Shown piece after piece: positions 1 through 8,263 of a DNA stretch of 64,000 nt. How positions within the stretch are numbered: the first letter of the stretch is position 1; each line of letters begins with the position of its first letter. The notes beneath the pieces were generated by a model. That model ran no database searches, was not told where the DNA came from, and saw only the letters and a list, made by a program, of their open reading frames with translations. A program made the position numbers and the translations under genes. This DNA is from Alphaproteobacteria bacterium (GTDB lineage: Bacteria > Pseudomonadota > Alphaproteobacteria > Rhizobiales > Rhizobiaceae), in assembly GCA_024742485.1 (NCBI GenBank), contig JANSYK010000003.1:372001-436000 (forward strand). Reading direction: 5' to 3'.

Positions 1-80
1 TCTTCCGAAAAGGTGCCGGATGCCGGCATGATCGGATTCTTGAGTGTCAGCGAGCCGATTTGCGTCTCAAGATTCAGCAT
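1..80 (-). CDS. pyrD: Dihydroorotate dehydrogenase, class 1B catalytic subunit (N-terminus only)
   Basis: Only the first 26 or so codons lie in the window; the gene runs off the left edge. The start reads MLNLETQIGSLTLKNP, then a segment ending ASGTFSE. This matches the opening of class 1 dihydroorotate dehydrogenases, where the first strand packs against the FMN barrel. Its ATG overlaps the stop of pyrK by a few bases, so the two are translationally coupled. Class 1B enzymes are heterotetramers of PyrD (FMN) and PyrK (FAD and 2Fe-2S) that pass electrons from dihydroorotate to NAD. The identification leans on the adjacent pyrK as much as on this short piece. Other flavin enzymes of the same superfamily, such as dihydropyrimidine dehydrogenase, cannot be fully excluded. 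Confidence 0.75.
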   Translation of the reverse strand, partial: MLNLETQIGSLTLKNPIMPASGTFSE

Positions 81-916
81 CCGATGGCCTCCTGAAGGTC
101 GAACACCGGACCTTCCCTGCAGACCCTCTCATTGACGATTGCACCGTTGCGCGTGAAGGCACGAACGCAACATTGGCACATGCCGATACCGCATGCCATT
201 TGCTGTTCCAGCGCGATCTGTCCGGGAATATCGTGGGTCTTTCCAACGGCCTGAAGCAGGTTCAATATGCGGTTGGAGCCGCAGGTATACATCGCGTCGA
301 TGCCATCTTCCCGGATCAGTCGTTCAATGATGAAGCGCAGATGGTCGACATTCGAAGTGCCGTCCGCATCCGTAACGGCAATGACATCGACGTCCAGTGA
401 ACGGAAATAGTCCAGCGACATCAGGACATCTTCAGAGCGCGCACTGCAGATCGCCGTCAGCCTGCGGTTCAGGCGCCGTGCCTTGAGCGCCAGGGGTGCG
501 AGTGTCGCAAGCCCCACGCCACGCGCTACCAGCAGCAGATTTGTCCAACGCGGCAGAATGTCGAATCCTCTGCCGAGGGGACCGAGGACATTGAGCGTAT
601 CGCCGGGATTCAAGGTGGCGAGTGCGGAGGTCCCTTCGCCGGTCACCTTGTAAAGGAAATGGAGTTCACCGGCGTCCGGATAATAGCCATAGATACTCAT
701 CGGGCGCCGCAGATAGGGGTGCAGATCACCGGTCACTGGACAAAGGAGATGAAAGAACTGGCCCGGCTCACAATCGAGCAATTTGGACGATGCAGCGAGC
801 ACCATCAAACGGTATTCACCATTGACCGGACGATTGCTCTTGATCGTGCATTCATCGCCATGGATTGGCTTGATGCCATCGAAACGGAGCGATGGTTGTG
901 CAGTCACGCTGTTCAC
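74..916 (-). CDS. pyrK: Dihydroorotate dehydrogenase electron-transfer subunit, PyrK-like
   Basis: 280 residues, a normal PyrK length. The N-terminal half is an FAD-binding barrel with the flavin motif RRPMSIYG at residues 70-77. A pyridine-nucleotide domain follows, with GPLGRGFDI and a YTCGSNRIL segment. The C-terminus carries a 2Fe-2S site with Cys242, Cys247, Cys250 and Cys266 in the PyrK spacing, ending in a CREGPVFD block. The role is to take electrons from the FMN subunit (pyrD, downstream) through Fe-S and FAD to NAD. It lies 11 bp after a TRAP large permease gene on the same strand and overlaps pyrD. Most Proteobacteria make pyrimidines with a membrane class 2 PyrD, so a 1B pair behind a transporter may be catabolic or an accessory route. 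That last point is inference. Confidence 0.85.
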   Translation of the reverse strand: MNSVTAQPSLRFDGIKPIHGDECTIKSNRPVNGEYRLMVLAASSKLLDCEPGQFFHLLCPVTGDLHPYLRRPMSIYGYYPDAGELHFLYKVTGEGTSALATLNPGDTLNVLGPLGRGFDILPRWTNLLLVARGVGLATLAPLALKARRLNRRLTAICSARSEDVLMSLDYFRSLDVDVIAVTDADGTSNVDHLRFIIERLIREDGIDAMYTCGSNRILNLLQAVGKTHDIPGQIALEQQMACGIGMCQCCVRAFTRNGAIVNERVCREGPVFDLQEAIGC

Positions 917-927
917 GGCGGTGCCTC

Positions 928-2211
928 CTAGGGACCGAAAATCAGGTTCGGAATGAAGAGCGAGATCGAGGGCACATAGGTGATGATCATCAGGACGATG
1001 ATGTTCGCGACCACGAATGGCCAGACACCCTTGATGATGCTCATGACAGGCTTGTTCAGCGTCGACGAGGCAACAAATATATCGAGCCCGAAGGGCGGTG
1101 TGATCATGCCCATGCCGATATTGAGCGTCACGATCATCCCGAAATGGATGGGGTCGATCCCCAGGGCCGTGGCCACCGGAAAAAGGGGCGGGACCAGGAT
1201 CAGCAAAGCTGAATTCGGGTCGATGAACATGCCGGCAATCAGAAAACAGACATTGACAACCAGGAGAAACGTGATGGGGCCGGCATTGATGGCCGCCAGG
1301 AACTCGCTGATCTGTGTCGGTACCTGTGCCAATGTGACGAAGAAGGCGAGGACACCTCCCATCGCCAGCAATATGAATATCGTGGCCGTCGAAATCGCGC
1401 TACGCTCGGTCAGCTCGACCAGCTTGCCAAAGCTCAGATTCTTGTAGATGAACGCTTCGACGAAGATTGCATAAACCACGCTGACAGCCGCGGCTTCCGT
1501 TGGCGTGACGAAACCGCCGTAAATGCCGCCAAGAATGATCGCCGGCATTCCGAGAGACCAACCGGCGTCTTTCACCGCTTTCAGTTTTTCCGCCAGTCGG
1601 GTTTTTTCCGAAGAGGCAATGCCGCTTCTCATTGCCTCCAGCTTGACGAGGATGGCAAACGCGATTCCCAGCACAAGGCCGACCGCCAGACCGCCAGCAA
1701 AGAGCCGGGCGATGGATGAGCCGGTCATCCAGCCATAGATGATGAAGGTGATCGACGGTGGGATGAGCAGCGCCGTCTCGGCACTTGCCACGAGCAGTCC
1801 AAGGCTGAATTTCTCGGTGAACCCGGCAGATCGCATTTCCGGATAGACCATTCGGCCCATGGCCGCGACTGTCGCCGGCGCTGACCCGGAGACCGAACCG
1901 AACGCCATGGACCCGCCAATGACCGTGTAACCCATGCCGCCACGCGTGTGTCCCACCAGCACTTTGACCAGGCCTGTCAAGCGCTTTGCAATTTGTCCGG
2001 ATCCCATCAACTGCGCGGCAAAGATAAAGAACGGTATCGCAAGAAGGGTCGTGTGATTGATGCCGCCGAGGGTTTTCTGAATAAAAGCGACGTCCGGCAT
2101 GGACCCGTAGAATACGGTCTTGGTCGCGAGAGCCGGAATGCCAAGCACCAGCAGCATCTCGAAACCGGCGATCAGCAGTACGAACGCCAGAAGTATGATG
2201 AGATAAAGCAT
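928..2211 (-). CDS. dctM: TRAP transporter large permease subunit (DctM-like)
   Basis: 427 residues with about a dozen hydrophobic segments, the standard size and profile of the DctM/SiaM ion-coupled permease. Recognisable family blocks are GSMAFGSVSGSAPATVAAMG near residue 100, the PPSITFIIYG stretch near 150 and a C-terminal GMGMITPPFGLDIF segment. It sits in the inner membrane and uses a sodium or proton gradient to import a substrate delivered by the periplasmic DctP protein. Its ATG shares one base with the stop of dctQ (TAATG), so translation is coupled. pyrK follows by 11 bp in the same direction. The substrate cannot be read from the permease; the pyrK/pyrD neighbours hint at a pyrimidine-related acid such as orotate or dihydroorotate, but this is inference. 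Confidence 0.92.
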   Translation of the reverse strand: MLYLIILLAFVLLIAGFEMLLVLGIPALATKTVFYGSMPDVAFIQKTLGGINHTTLLAIPFFIFAAQLMGSGQIAKRLTGLVKVLVGHTRGGMGYTVIGGSMAFGSVSGSAPATVAAMGRMVYPEMRSAGFTEKFSLGLLVASAETALLIPPSITFIIYGWMTGSSIARLFAGGLAVGLVLGIAFAILVKLEAMRSGIASSEKTRLAEKLKAVKDAGWSLGMPAIILGGIYGGFVTPTEAAAVSVVYAIFVEAFIYKNLSFGKLVELTERSAISTATIFILLAMGGVLAFFVTLAQVPTQISEFLAAINAGPITFLLVVNVCFLIAGMFIDPNSALLILVPPLFPVATALGIDPIHFGMIVTLNIGMGMITPPFGLDIFVASSTLNKPVMSIIKGVWPFVVANIIVLMIITYVPSISLFIPNLIFGP

Positions 2212-2729
2212 TATTGGGCTCTTTCGGCGGTGCCGTCATTCGCCTCGTCATTGTCCTGATCAAAGCGGTCGATAACCGAAAGAAAACTCAGGGCATAGCG
2301 AAGGGAAAGCAGCCCGAAACCCACGACGGGCGCCATGTATATCCAGCCGATCGGCACGTCGAGCGTCGGGCTGCGTTGACCCGTATTGAGAACGAAGACG
2401 ACCAGATGATAGGCGAGATAGGACATGTATGCGGAGAACAGGCAGCCGACAGCATCGATAATCCGGCGGATGGAATTGCGGGCGGTTGCGGGCAGCGATT
2501 CACGCAGGGTATCGATCCCGACGTGGCGGCCTTTCTCCAGTGCCAGTCCAAGCGCGCCAAACACCAGGAAGATGTTCATCAGGCGCACCGCCTCTTCGAT
2601 CCATGCCAATTGACTGGCGAAGGTTCCGCCGATTTCCCGTGCAAGCACGTTGAGTGCGAACAGCGCCACCATGGAAAGAAAGACAGTGACAAGGAAGACC
2701 CGTTCAAATCGTCGCAAGTAATACATCAT
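2211..2729 (-). CDS. dctQ: TRAP transporter small permease subunit (DctQ-like)
   Basis: 172 residues with four hydrophobic segments (about 15-35, 50-70, 90-110 and 135-155), the usual DctQ topology. Family signs are LAWIEEAVRLMNIFLVFGAL in the second segment and a following HVGIDTL loop. It is the small membrane subunit that pairs with DctM. The start is a double ATG (MMYYLRRF). The gene overlaps dctM by one base and is separated from dctP by 90 bp holding a strong hairpin. The C-terminal tail is rich in Asp and Glu. The family assignment is secure; nothing in it tells the substrate. Confidence 0.88.
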   Translation of the reverse strand: MMYYLRRFERVFLVTVFLSMVALFALNVLAREIGGTFASQLAWIEEAVRLMNIFLVFGALGLALEKGRHVGIDTLRESLPATARNSIRRIIDAVGCLFSAYMSYLAYHLVVFVLNTGQRSPTLDVPIGWIYMAPVVGFGLLSLRYALSFLSVIDRFDQDNDEANDGTAERAQ

Positions 2730-2775
2730 GTCCGCGGCTTCCTTGATCGTGTTGCAAAGAGGGTGAAAAGGAAAC

Positions 2776-2803
2776 GGGAGGCAACCGTGTACCGTTGCCC
2801 CCC
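2776..2803 (-). promoter_or_regulatory. Intercistronic hairpin between dctP and dctQ
   Basis: On the transcribed strand a G-rich arm ending GGCAAC (2794-2803) can pair with GTTGCC plus further C residues (2776-2785). The stem has six perfect pairs, one mismatch, then three more G-C pairs, closing an 8-base loop. A loosely T-rich stretch follows. The position directly behind a binding-protein gene is typical of leaky terminators or 3' stabilisers that keep solute-binding protein mRNA more abundant than permease mRNA. The pairing is seen in the sequence; the role is inferred. Confidence 0.55.
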
Positions 2804-2819
2804 GTCGCGGCGCTCTGAT

Positions 2820-3848
2820 TTACTGAAGCGCGGAATAGGATTTTTCGTAAATCCCGATGAGGTCCTTGCCGCTGTCACCGGCGCGCTCGATATAGGCTGC
2901 CTTGGCCTTGTCGTACATTTTATCGCGCAGGGCCGCTTTTTCTTCGTCGGATGCAACGCGAACCGAGATATCGCCCTGTTTGATGGCTTCAAGGGCAGCT
3001 TCGACAGCCTTTGCCTTGTGTGCGCGTAGTTCCGGAACCACTTCAGCGAAGGCGTCCGTGATGATCGTACGGTATTCCTCGGGAAGGCTGTTCCACCAGA
3101 CCGGATTGAACAGGGCAACATCTTCCATCGCCCCATGCTCCGAAATCACGAGGTGTTGCTGCACCTCGTGGAATTTCATCCGCTGGATCGTGTCCAGCGG
3201 GTTTTCCTGACCGTCGACTACACCGGTCTGAAGTGAGGTGTAGAGTTCGCCAAACGGAAGTGCGATGGCCGATGCGCCGAGCGCGTTGAATTGCTCGATC
3301 AGGATTTTCGAATCCATGACCCGGAATTTCTGACCGCCAAAGGAATCAAGATTGTCGAGCGGTTTGTTGGAGGTGAAGTTTTTCATTCCGTTGGGCCAGA
3401 GCGCAACACCGACAACACCCTTGGTGGCAAACGAGTCGAGCAGGGCCTTGCCGAATTCGCCTTCACGCAACTTTTGGGCCGTGTCGGCGTCCGCCGGGAG
3501 AAGAAATGGAATATCGAGAATGGAGACGGCGGGATTGAAGCCGCCGATAAACGCGGCGGGGGACACCGTCGCCTCGAGCGTTCCGAGCTGAACGCCCTCC
3601 GTCATCTGGCGTTGATTGCCGAGTTGGCCGGATGGAAAAATCTGAAACTCGACGGCGCCGTTTGTCCGCTCCTTGACGAGTTCGCCAACTTTGACAAGGT
3701 GAACGTGACGAGATTGCTTGTCTGATTCCAGATGGCCGATCTTTGCAGTGAAGTCTGCGGCGGACGAAAGTGGTGCAGTCATGAAGACGACACCGGTTGC
3801 AAGCATTGCCCTTCGGGTCATTTTGGTGATGGTATTAAACGCAGTCAT
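2820..3848 (-). CDS. dctP: TRAP transporter substrate-binding protein (DctP-like)
   Basis: 342 residues. The N-terminus has a signal peptide with MTRRAMLATG followed by a hydrophobic run and an Ala-rich cleavage region ending SSAADF. The mature part is the DctP fold: KIGHLESDKQSRHV at the front, GQLGNQRQMTEGVQLG, a central PFGELYTSLQTGVVDGQENP segment and a Lys/Glu-rich C-terminal helix. I chose the ATG at 3848 because GGGAGA lies six bases upstream and the signal peptide then begins correctly; a longer start at 3884 lacks this. The protein binds the substrate in the periplasm and hands it to DctQM. The conserved Arg that usually contacts a carboxylate is probably in the KFRVMDSK region. It is the first gene of the operon and is faced by a divergent XRE regulator. 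Confidence 0.9.
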   Translation of the reverse strand: MTAFNTITKMTRRAMLATGVVFMTAPLSSAADFTAKIGHLESDKQSRHVHLVKVGELVKERTNGAVEFQIFPSGQLGNQRQMTEGVQLGTLEATVSPAAFIGGFNPAVSILDIPFLLPADADTAQKLREGEFGKALLDSFATKGVVGVALWPNGMKNFTSNKPLDNLDSFGGQKFRVMDSKILIEQFNALGASAIALPFGELYTSLQTGVVDGQENPLDTIQRMKFHEVQQHLVISEHGAMEDVALFNPVWWNSLPEEYRTIITDAFAEVVPELRAHKAKAVEAALEAIKQGDISVRVASDEEKAALRDKMYDKAKAAYIERAGDSGKDLIGIYEKSYSALQ

Positions 3849-3917
3849 TGTGTTCTCCCAGATGCGCAGTGGCGGAAACGTCAAACCCTATTGGCCCTGT
3901 GTCGCATTGTCAAGAAT

Positions 3918-3935
3918 AATCTCAATTTTGAGATT
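3918..3935. promoter_or_regulatory. Perfect 8-2-8 dyad between dctP and the XRE regulator
   Basis: AATCTCAA, two T residues, then TTGAGATT: a perfect inverted repeat in the AT-rich gap between two divergent genes. It is about 70 bp upstream of dctP and 28 bp upstream of the regulator start. Helix-turn-helix dimers of the XRE class bind such dyads, so this is the best candidate operator for autoregulation and control of the transporter operon. Confidence 0.55.
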
Positions 3936-3962
3936 TTCTTAGATATTTGTTTGCTTTTTGCG

Positions 3963-4913
3963 ATGAAACTGCAGAAAGTAGCGGACGACACAGCGGTAGC
4001 AGTGGCGCAAAAACTGGCAAGGGTCCGGACGGTGAATCACGGTATCTCGGTTGAAGAAATTGGCGAGCGGATGAAAGCCTTTCGCCTGGGAGCAGGGCTT
4101 TCGCCGGAGGATCTTGCCAAACGGGCCGGCGTTTCCCGGGCAGCGATTTATCGCTACGAATCCGGTCAACCCGCCAAAATCGACACATTGGTGAAAATCG
4201 CCGACCTTCTTGATGTGTCATTGCCGACCTTGCTGGGTGCGGGCGTTGAGTACATCTCATCCGCAATCAGCTTTTTCGAGCGAATGCGGCAGCTGGAGGA
4301 AAATGTTGACCAGATCACCGTGCTCTTCGGACCGGTGTCCTATTTGCTGACGACAGACCTCTATGACGAGTTTCTCCCGACGATATTGAAGGAGAGCATT
4401 CCGGGAAATGTCGACGATTTCGAGCATGCACTGAACGAGGTCGACACGCTTATCGATATCCTGCATGCCCGCAAACAGGCCTATCAGAGGCGCACTCCGA
4501 ACATCATCAGCCTGACATCTGCGGCCGAGCTCGATCAATTTCTGAGGCTTGGTTTTGTCGGAACGCACAATCCACAGGGGGTGGATCTCAAACGCAGGCG
4601 CGAAATTGCCCGCATCGAGATCGAAAACATCGTTCGCCTTCTGCAGAACCAGCCGATCGGCGTCCAACTGGGAGTCGTTGTGGATTCCATGCCCGGAGCG
4701 AGCTTGCAGATCTTCAAGCAGGCCACCCGAAAATCGGTTGCCGTCAGCCCCTATCGGCTGGGCGCCTTTGCCAATGTTCGTCTTGGTGTGGCAACGATCA
4801 GTTCAGCCCCGGACGCGACAGAGTTGTATCAGTCCGTGACCAATCAACTTTGGTCACGGGCGCTGAAGGGCGATCAGGCGGCCGAGTTCATCAAGAACAA
4901 TGTTTTGAAATAG
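3963..4913 (+). CDS. XRE/Cro-type helix-turn-helix transcriptional regulator
   Basis: 316 residues. Residues about 28-85 form an XRE helix-turn-helix: IGERMKAFRLGAGLSPEDLA, then KRAGVSRAAIYRYESGQPAK as turn and recognition helix. The remaining 230 residues are not a cupin or peptidase domain that I recognise and probably sense a ligand or make a dimer. The reading frame is open further upstream, but the ATG at 3963 gives a sensible N-terminus and leaves the dyad at 3918-3935 outside the gene. No Shine-Dalgarno precedes it, so leaderless or weak translation is likely. It is divergent from the dctPQM-pyrK-pyrD operon and probably controls it. There is no sign of truncation. Confidence 0.85.
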   Translation: MKLQKVADDTAVAVAQKLARVRTVNHGISVEEIGERMKAFRLGAGLSPEDLAKRAGVSRAAIYRYESGQPAKIDTLVKIADLLDVSLPTLLGAGVEYISSAISFFERMRQLEENVDQITVLFGPVSYLLTTDLYDEFLPTILKESIPGNVDDFEHALNEVDTLIDILHARKQAYQRRTPNIISLTSAAELDQFLRLGFVGTHNPQGVDLKRRREIARIEIENIVRLLQNQPIGVQLGVVVDSMPGASLQIFKQATRKSVAVSPYRLGAFANVRLGVATISSAPDATELYQSVTNQLWSRALKGDQAAEFIKNNVLK

Positions 4914-4970
4914 CCGGATTGCTCCGGCTCGAAACCGGGCAATGTTGTTGATGCAGCGGATCAGGCCAGG

Positions 4971-5537
4971 TCAGCGACGAGCGATGATTTCCTGACCTTC
5001 CACGATCATGCGCACACCCAACGATCCCGTTTGGCGTCTCACCAGGAACCGTGGCCGCCGGTCGGCGAAGTAGGAATGGCGCCGGCGTGGTTTTGTATCG
5101 CTGGTTTTGACGGGACCCAACTGATCATCCAGTGGCCGGGCCTGACCATCGGCCTCGATCATCAGCATGGGCAACTGATAGATCTCCGACCAGGCGTTCC
5201 AGTCAGCGGCAATATCCGCCAGGTCGTGAGCCACCAGGAGCGGCACACAAAGATCGCTGTCTTCGTGGTGCAGTTCCAGCGTCACGGTGACTGTGCCGTC
5301 GCCATGATCCATGGCGCGAGCCGCAATGCCCTTGAAGGCACGGACCGGCAGCGCGATGGAAAGTGGCAGCCCGCTTTGCGGCAGCACCTTGCGCAGCACG
5401 GCGCCACGCTTATCAAGTGTGAAGGTGACACCATCGACATCCTGACGCGATGCGTAGGTCACCTGTTGGGGGAAACGTCCCGGATCCAGTCGCAATTGGT
5501 CACCCGCCCATGCGGGTTTACGCAACGTGTTCGTCAT
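4971..5537 (-). CDS. DUF6101 family protein
   Basis: 188 residues, soluble, no signal peptide or membrane segment. I recall this family (DUF6101) as restricted to Hyphomicrobiales; its function is unknown. Visible features are an N-terminal MTNTLRKPAWAGDQLRLDPG block, a central LELHHEDSDLCVPLLVAHDL strand-rich part and an Arg-rich tail, PRRRHSYFADRRPRFLVRR, that looks basic enough to touch nucleic acid or membrane. The ATG at 5537 has GAGG seven bases upstream; a frame extension to 5612 adds a Ser/Lys-rich leader that does not look native. The gene stands alone between the XRE gene (convergent) and a FAD dehydrogenase on the same strand. The family name is from memory; the role is unknown. 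Confidence 0.7.
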   Translation of the reverse strand: MTNTLRKPAWAGDQLRLDPGRFPQQVTYASRQDVDGVTFTLDKRGAVLRKVLPQSGLPLSIALPVRAFKGIAARAMDHGDGTVTVTLELHHEDSDLCVPLLVAHDLADIAADWNAWSEIYQLPMLMIEADGQARPLDDQLGPVKTSDTKPRRRHSYFADRRPRFLVRRQTGSLGVRMIVEGQEIIARR

Positions 5538-5739
5538 TTTTGCCTCTGTCTCTCCTGAGAGCCGAAATCTCTTTTTCGGTGCGGGACTTTTGTCCTCTTG
5601 CAGGCAGGACATTAGGGCATTTGGTTTCCGCCGGGTTTAATATCTAAGGTTAAGAAAATGCTGTCTTTCCGGATGGTTAGCAAAATGCAACCAGATCAGG
5701 GAAAGTTTAATTGGAATGCAATTGCATGATGGAAGCGCG

Positions 5740-7170
5740 CTAAGATCCGCTCGGCAGCGCGATGACCTTGCCCGGGTTCATGATACCCGCGGGGTCGAAG
5801 GCGGATTTGATCCGCCGCATCAGGTCGATTTCGATCGGTTGTCGGACACTGGCCAGCAGGTCGCGCTTTAACTGTCCAATGCCGTGTTCGGCCGAAATCG
5901 AGCCACCGAATTCCAGCACGATCTCATAGACCATGGCGTTGATCTCTTCGCGCCGGGCCATGTGCGCTTCGCCATCACCGTCCTTGGGCTGGGATATATT
6001 GTAGTGGATGTTCCCGTCGCCCATATGTCCGAAAGCGACGATCCGGGCACCGGGCATGGCATCGAGAACCGCCGCGTCGGCTTTTTCAAGAAATGCGGGG
6101 ATGGAGGAGACCGGAACCGAAACGTCGTGCTTGATGGATGTGCCCTCAGGCTTTTGTGAAGCGGACATCGCCTCGCGAAGATTCCAGAAAGTATCGGCCT
6201 GCTGATCGGATTGCGCAATGACCGCGTCATCGATGAGAGCAGACCCGAGCGCCTGTTCCAACAGGCCTTCCATGAGGTCGCGTGCCGCCTGTTCCGACTG
6301 GCCGGAGGAGATATCAATCAGCACATACCAGGGGTGGGGGGCACCGAGCGGGTCCCGATTGCCCGGAATATGGGTGGTGGTGAACTCCATGCCCAGACGC
6401 GGCATGAGTTCAAATCCGGTAAGGGCAGGGCCACACGATGCCGTCGCCTGGCCGAACACTTCAAGAGCGTCAGAAGGGCTCTTCAGGCCGGCGATCGCGA
6501 CCTGCTTGCCGACGGGGATCGGGAACAGTTTCAGGACGGCCGCCGTGATGATCCCCAATGTGCCTTCGGCGCCGATGAACAGATCGCGCAGATCATAACC
6601 GGTATTGTCCTTTTTGAGACTGCGCAGCCCATGCCAGATTTCACCGGTCGGCAGCACAACTTCCAGCCCGAGGCAAAGGTGCCGCATATTGCCATAGGCC
6701 AACACGGCCGTACCGCCGGCATTGCTGGAGAGGTTCCCGCCTATTTCGCAGCTTCCCTCGGAACCGAGCGACAGAGGAAACAGCCGGTCCGCCCGTTTCG
6801 CTTCGTCCTGAACATTGGCCAGAACGCAACCGGCCTCGACCGTCATGGAATTGCTGGCAAGGTCAACATGCCGGATCCGGTTGAGGCGGGACATCGAAAC
6901 GATGACCTGCCTGTGGCCCGACAGCGGCACCTGCCCGCCGACATGACCGGTATTGCCGGCCTGCGGAACAATGGCGGTGCCGGTTTCGGTGGCCAGCGCA
7001 AGGATGCTTGCCACCTCCTCGGTGCTGGATGGCAAAAGAACCATTGGCGACCCTGTGTGGAACAGGCCACGCGGTTCATGGAGATAAGGATCGATGTCAT
7101 CGGCGCTGCGAAGCGCATGTTTCTCGCCGACAATGGCTGCGAAGCGGTCAAGAAGCGTTGTATCAGTCAT
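5740..7170 (-). CDS. FAD-linked 2-hydroxyacid dehydrogenase (GlcD / D-2-hydroxyglutarate dehydrogenase-like)
   Basis: 476 residues. The N-terminal half is a vanillyl-alcohol-oxidase-type FAD domain with VPQAGNTGHVGGQVPLSG near residue 80 and GGNLSSNAGGTAVLAYGNMR near 145. The C-terminal half is the FAD-oxidase C domain with HMGDGNIHYN and SAEHGIGQLKRD, which carry the metal-binding His residues. Such enzymes oxidise D-2-hydroxyacids (lactate, glycolate or 2-hydroxyglutarate) and pass electrons to a quinone or flavoprotein. The single-subunit form with this C-terminal pattern most resembles D-2-hydroxyglutarate or D-lactate dehydrogenase. The ATG overlaps the stop of tsaC by eight bases, so both are in one transcript. 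No partner glcE or glcF is present. Confidence 0.85.
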   Translation of the reverse strand: MTDTTLLDRFAAIVGEKHALRSADDIDPYLHEPRGLFHTGSPMVLLPSSTEEVASILALATETGTAIVPQAGNTGHVGGQVPLSGHRQVIVSMSRLNRIRHVDLASNSMTVEAGCVLANVQDEAKRADRLFPLSLGSEGSCEIGGNLSSNAGGTAVLAYGNMRHLCLGLEVVLPTGEIWHGLRSLKKDNTGYDLRDLFIGAEGTLGIITAAVLKLFPIPVGKQVAIAGLKSPSDALEVFGQATASCGPALTGFELMPRLGMEFTTTHIPGNRDPLGAPHPWYVLIDISSGQSEQAARDLMEGLLEQALGSALIDDAVIAQSDQQADTFWNLREAMSASQKPEGTSIKHDVSVPVSSIPAFLEKADAAVLDAMPGARIVAFGHMGDGNIHYNISQPKDGDGEAHMARREEINAMVYEIVLEFGGSISAEHGIGQLKRDLLASVRQPIEIDLMRRIKSAFDPAGIMNPGKVIALPSGS

Positions 7171-8161
7171 GCCGATCTGCATCTCCGATTTCGGTTTTTG
7201 GCGCCGCTGCCCGTGTCAGCCGGTCATTGATGGCTTCACCAAGCCCTTTTATCGGGATGGGCACCACGCATATGCGCTCTGCGCCTGAAGCATCGGCTGT
7301 TTTCATGTGGTCGAACAGATTGGCCGCGGCTTCTCCGAGGTCACCGCGCTCACTGAGATCCAGAATGAGCAGCGACTCGTCTGAACCGGTGATCCGTTTG
7401 CCGGCGAATGTGATGACGCAATCATCGGGGGTTGCCGTGGTCGCGTTGATCACCAGCGGTGTTCGTGGGGCATAGTGTGATGTCATCATGCCGGGTGCTT
7501 CGATTGCCGCAGACGCGTTTTGTTGTCGCCGGACCGTCATGCCGGTGGCCCTTTCGATATCATCGACCGAAAGTCCGCCAGGCCTGAGCAACTCGATGTC
7601 ACCGTTCCTGGTTTTGACGATCGTCGATTCCAGGCCGATCGATGCCGGCCCGCCATCCAACACAAGGTCGACACGGTCACCAAGATCCGATTGGACATGG
7701 TTTGCACGCGTTGCGCTGATCCCGCCGGACCGATTGGCACTGGGAGCGGCCACTGGCCGGCCGAAATGTTCAATCAGGTCGCGGGCAAAGCCGCCGGGCA
7801 TGCGTACGGCCAGAGTGTCCAGGCCGGCCCTGGTCAGACTGTGGATTTTGCTGTCTGGCTTTATTGGCAGGACCAGGGTGAGCGGTCCCGGCCAGAAAGC
7901 ATTGGCCAAGGAGAGAGCCGTATCATCAAAAACGACGTATTGGCGCGCCATTTCGAGACTGCTGACGTGGCAAATCAACGGATTGAAAGACGGGCGCCCC
8001 TTGGCCTCGAAAATCTTCGCGACAGCCTCCCCGTTGGTTGCATCCGCCGCGAGCCCGTACACAGTCTCTGTCGGCAGGACAACGAGGCCGCCGTGCGTGA
8101 GCACCGCACAAGCGTCTTCCAGGGCAGTCTTTTCTTCAATGTTAATGGTGTGGAGTCTCAT
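7163..8161 (-). CDS. tsaC: Threonylcarbamoyl-AMP synthase, Sua5 type
   Basis: 332 residues: a YrdC/Sua5 catalytic domain (about 1-200) plus the C-terminal Sua5 domain (about 210-330). The YrdC part shows VVLPTETVYGLAADATN, KGRPSFNPLICHV and the SANRSGGIS segment that bind ATP and threonine. The C-terminal part contains APGMMTSHYAPRTPL, the linker that closes the active site in Sua5 proteins. It makes threonylcarbamoyl-AMP from threonine, bicarbonate and ATP for the t6A37 modification of ANN-decoding tRNAs. The ATG at 8161 fits the family N-terminus; an ATG at 8182 and a TTG at 8212 are possible alternatives. It is divergent from the acyl-CoA dehydrogenase gene and overlaps the downstream dehydrogenase. 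Confidence 0.9.
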   Translation of the reverse strand: MRLHTINIEEKTALEDACAVLTHGGLVVLPTETVYGLAADATNGEAVAKIFEAKGRPSFNPLICHVSSLEMARQYVVFDDTALSLANAFWPGPLTLVLPIKPDSKIHSLTRAGLDTLAVRMPGGFARDLIEHFGRPVAAPSANRSGGISATRANHVQSDLGDRVDLVLDGGPASIGLESTIVKTRNGDIELLRPGGLSVDDIERATGMTVRRQQNASAAIEAPGMMTSHYAPRTPLVINATTATPDDCVITFAGKRITGSDESLLILDLSERGDLGEAAANLFDHMKTADASGAERICVVPIPIKGLGEAINDRLTRAAAPKTEIGDADRHD

Positions 8162-8263
8162 TATCCGGACCGGGTTTTTCATGCTGATAGCAGGCTTCAA
8201 CTGATCGCTCAATGCGAGACGATCGCAAGGCCTGCGGTTGACAATGGCACCGGCAAAAATAAT

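Noticed and set aside
5716-5727. 12-base palindrome ATGCAATTGCAT downstream of the GlcD-like gene
   Set aside because: No stem-loop with a usable loop, no promoter nearby and no repeat elsewhere that I saw.
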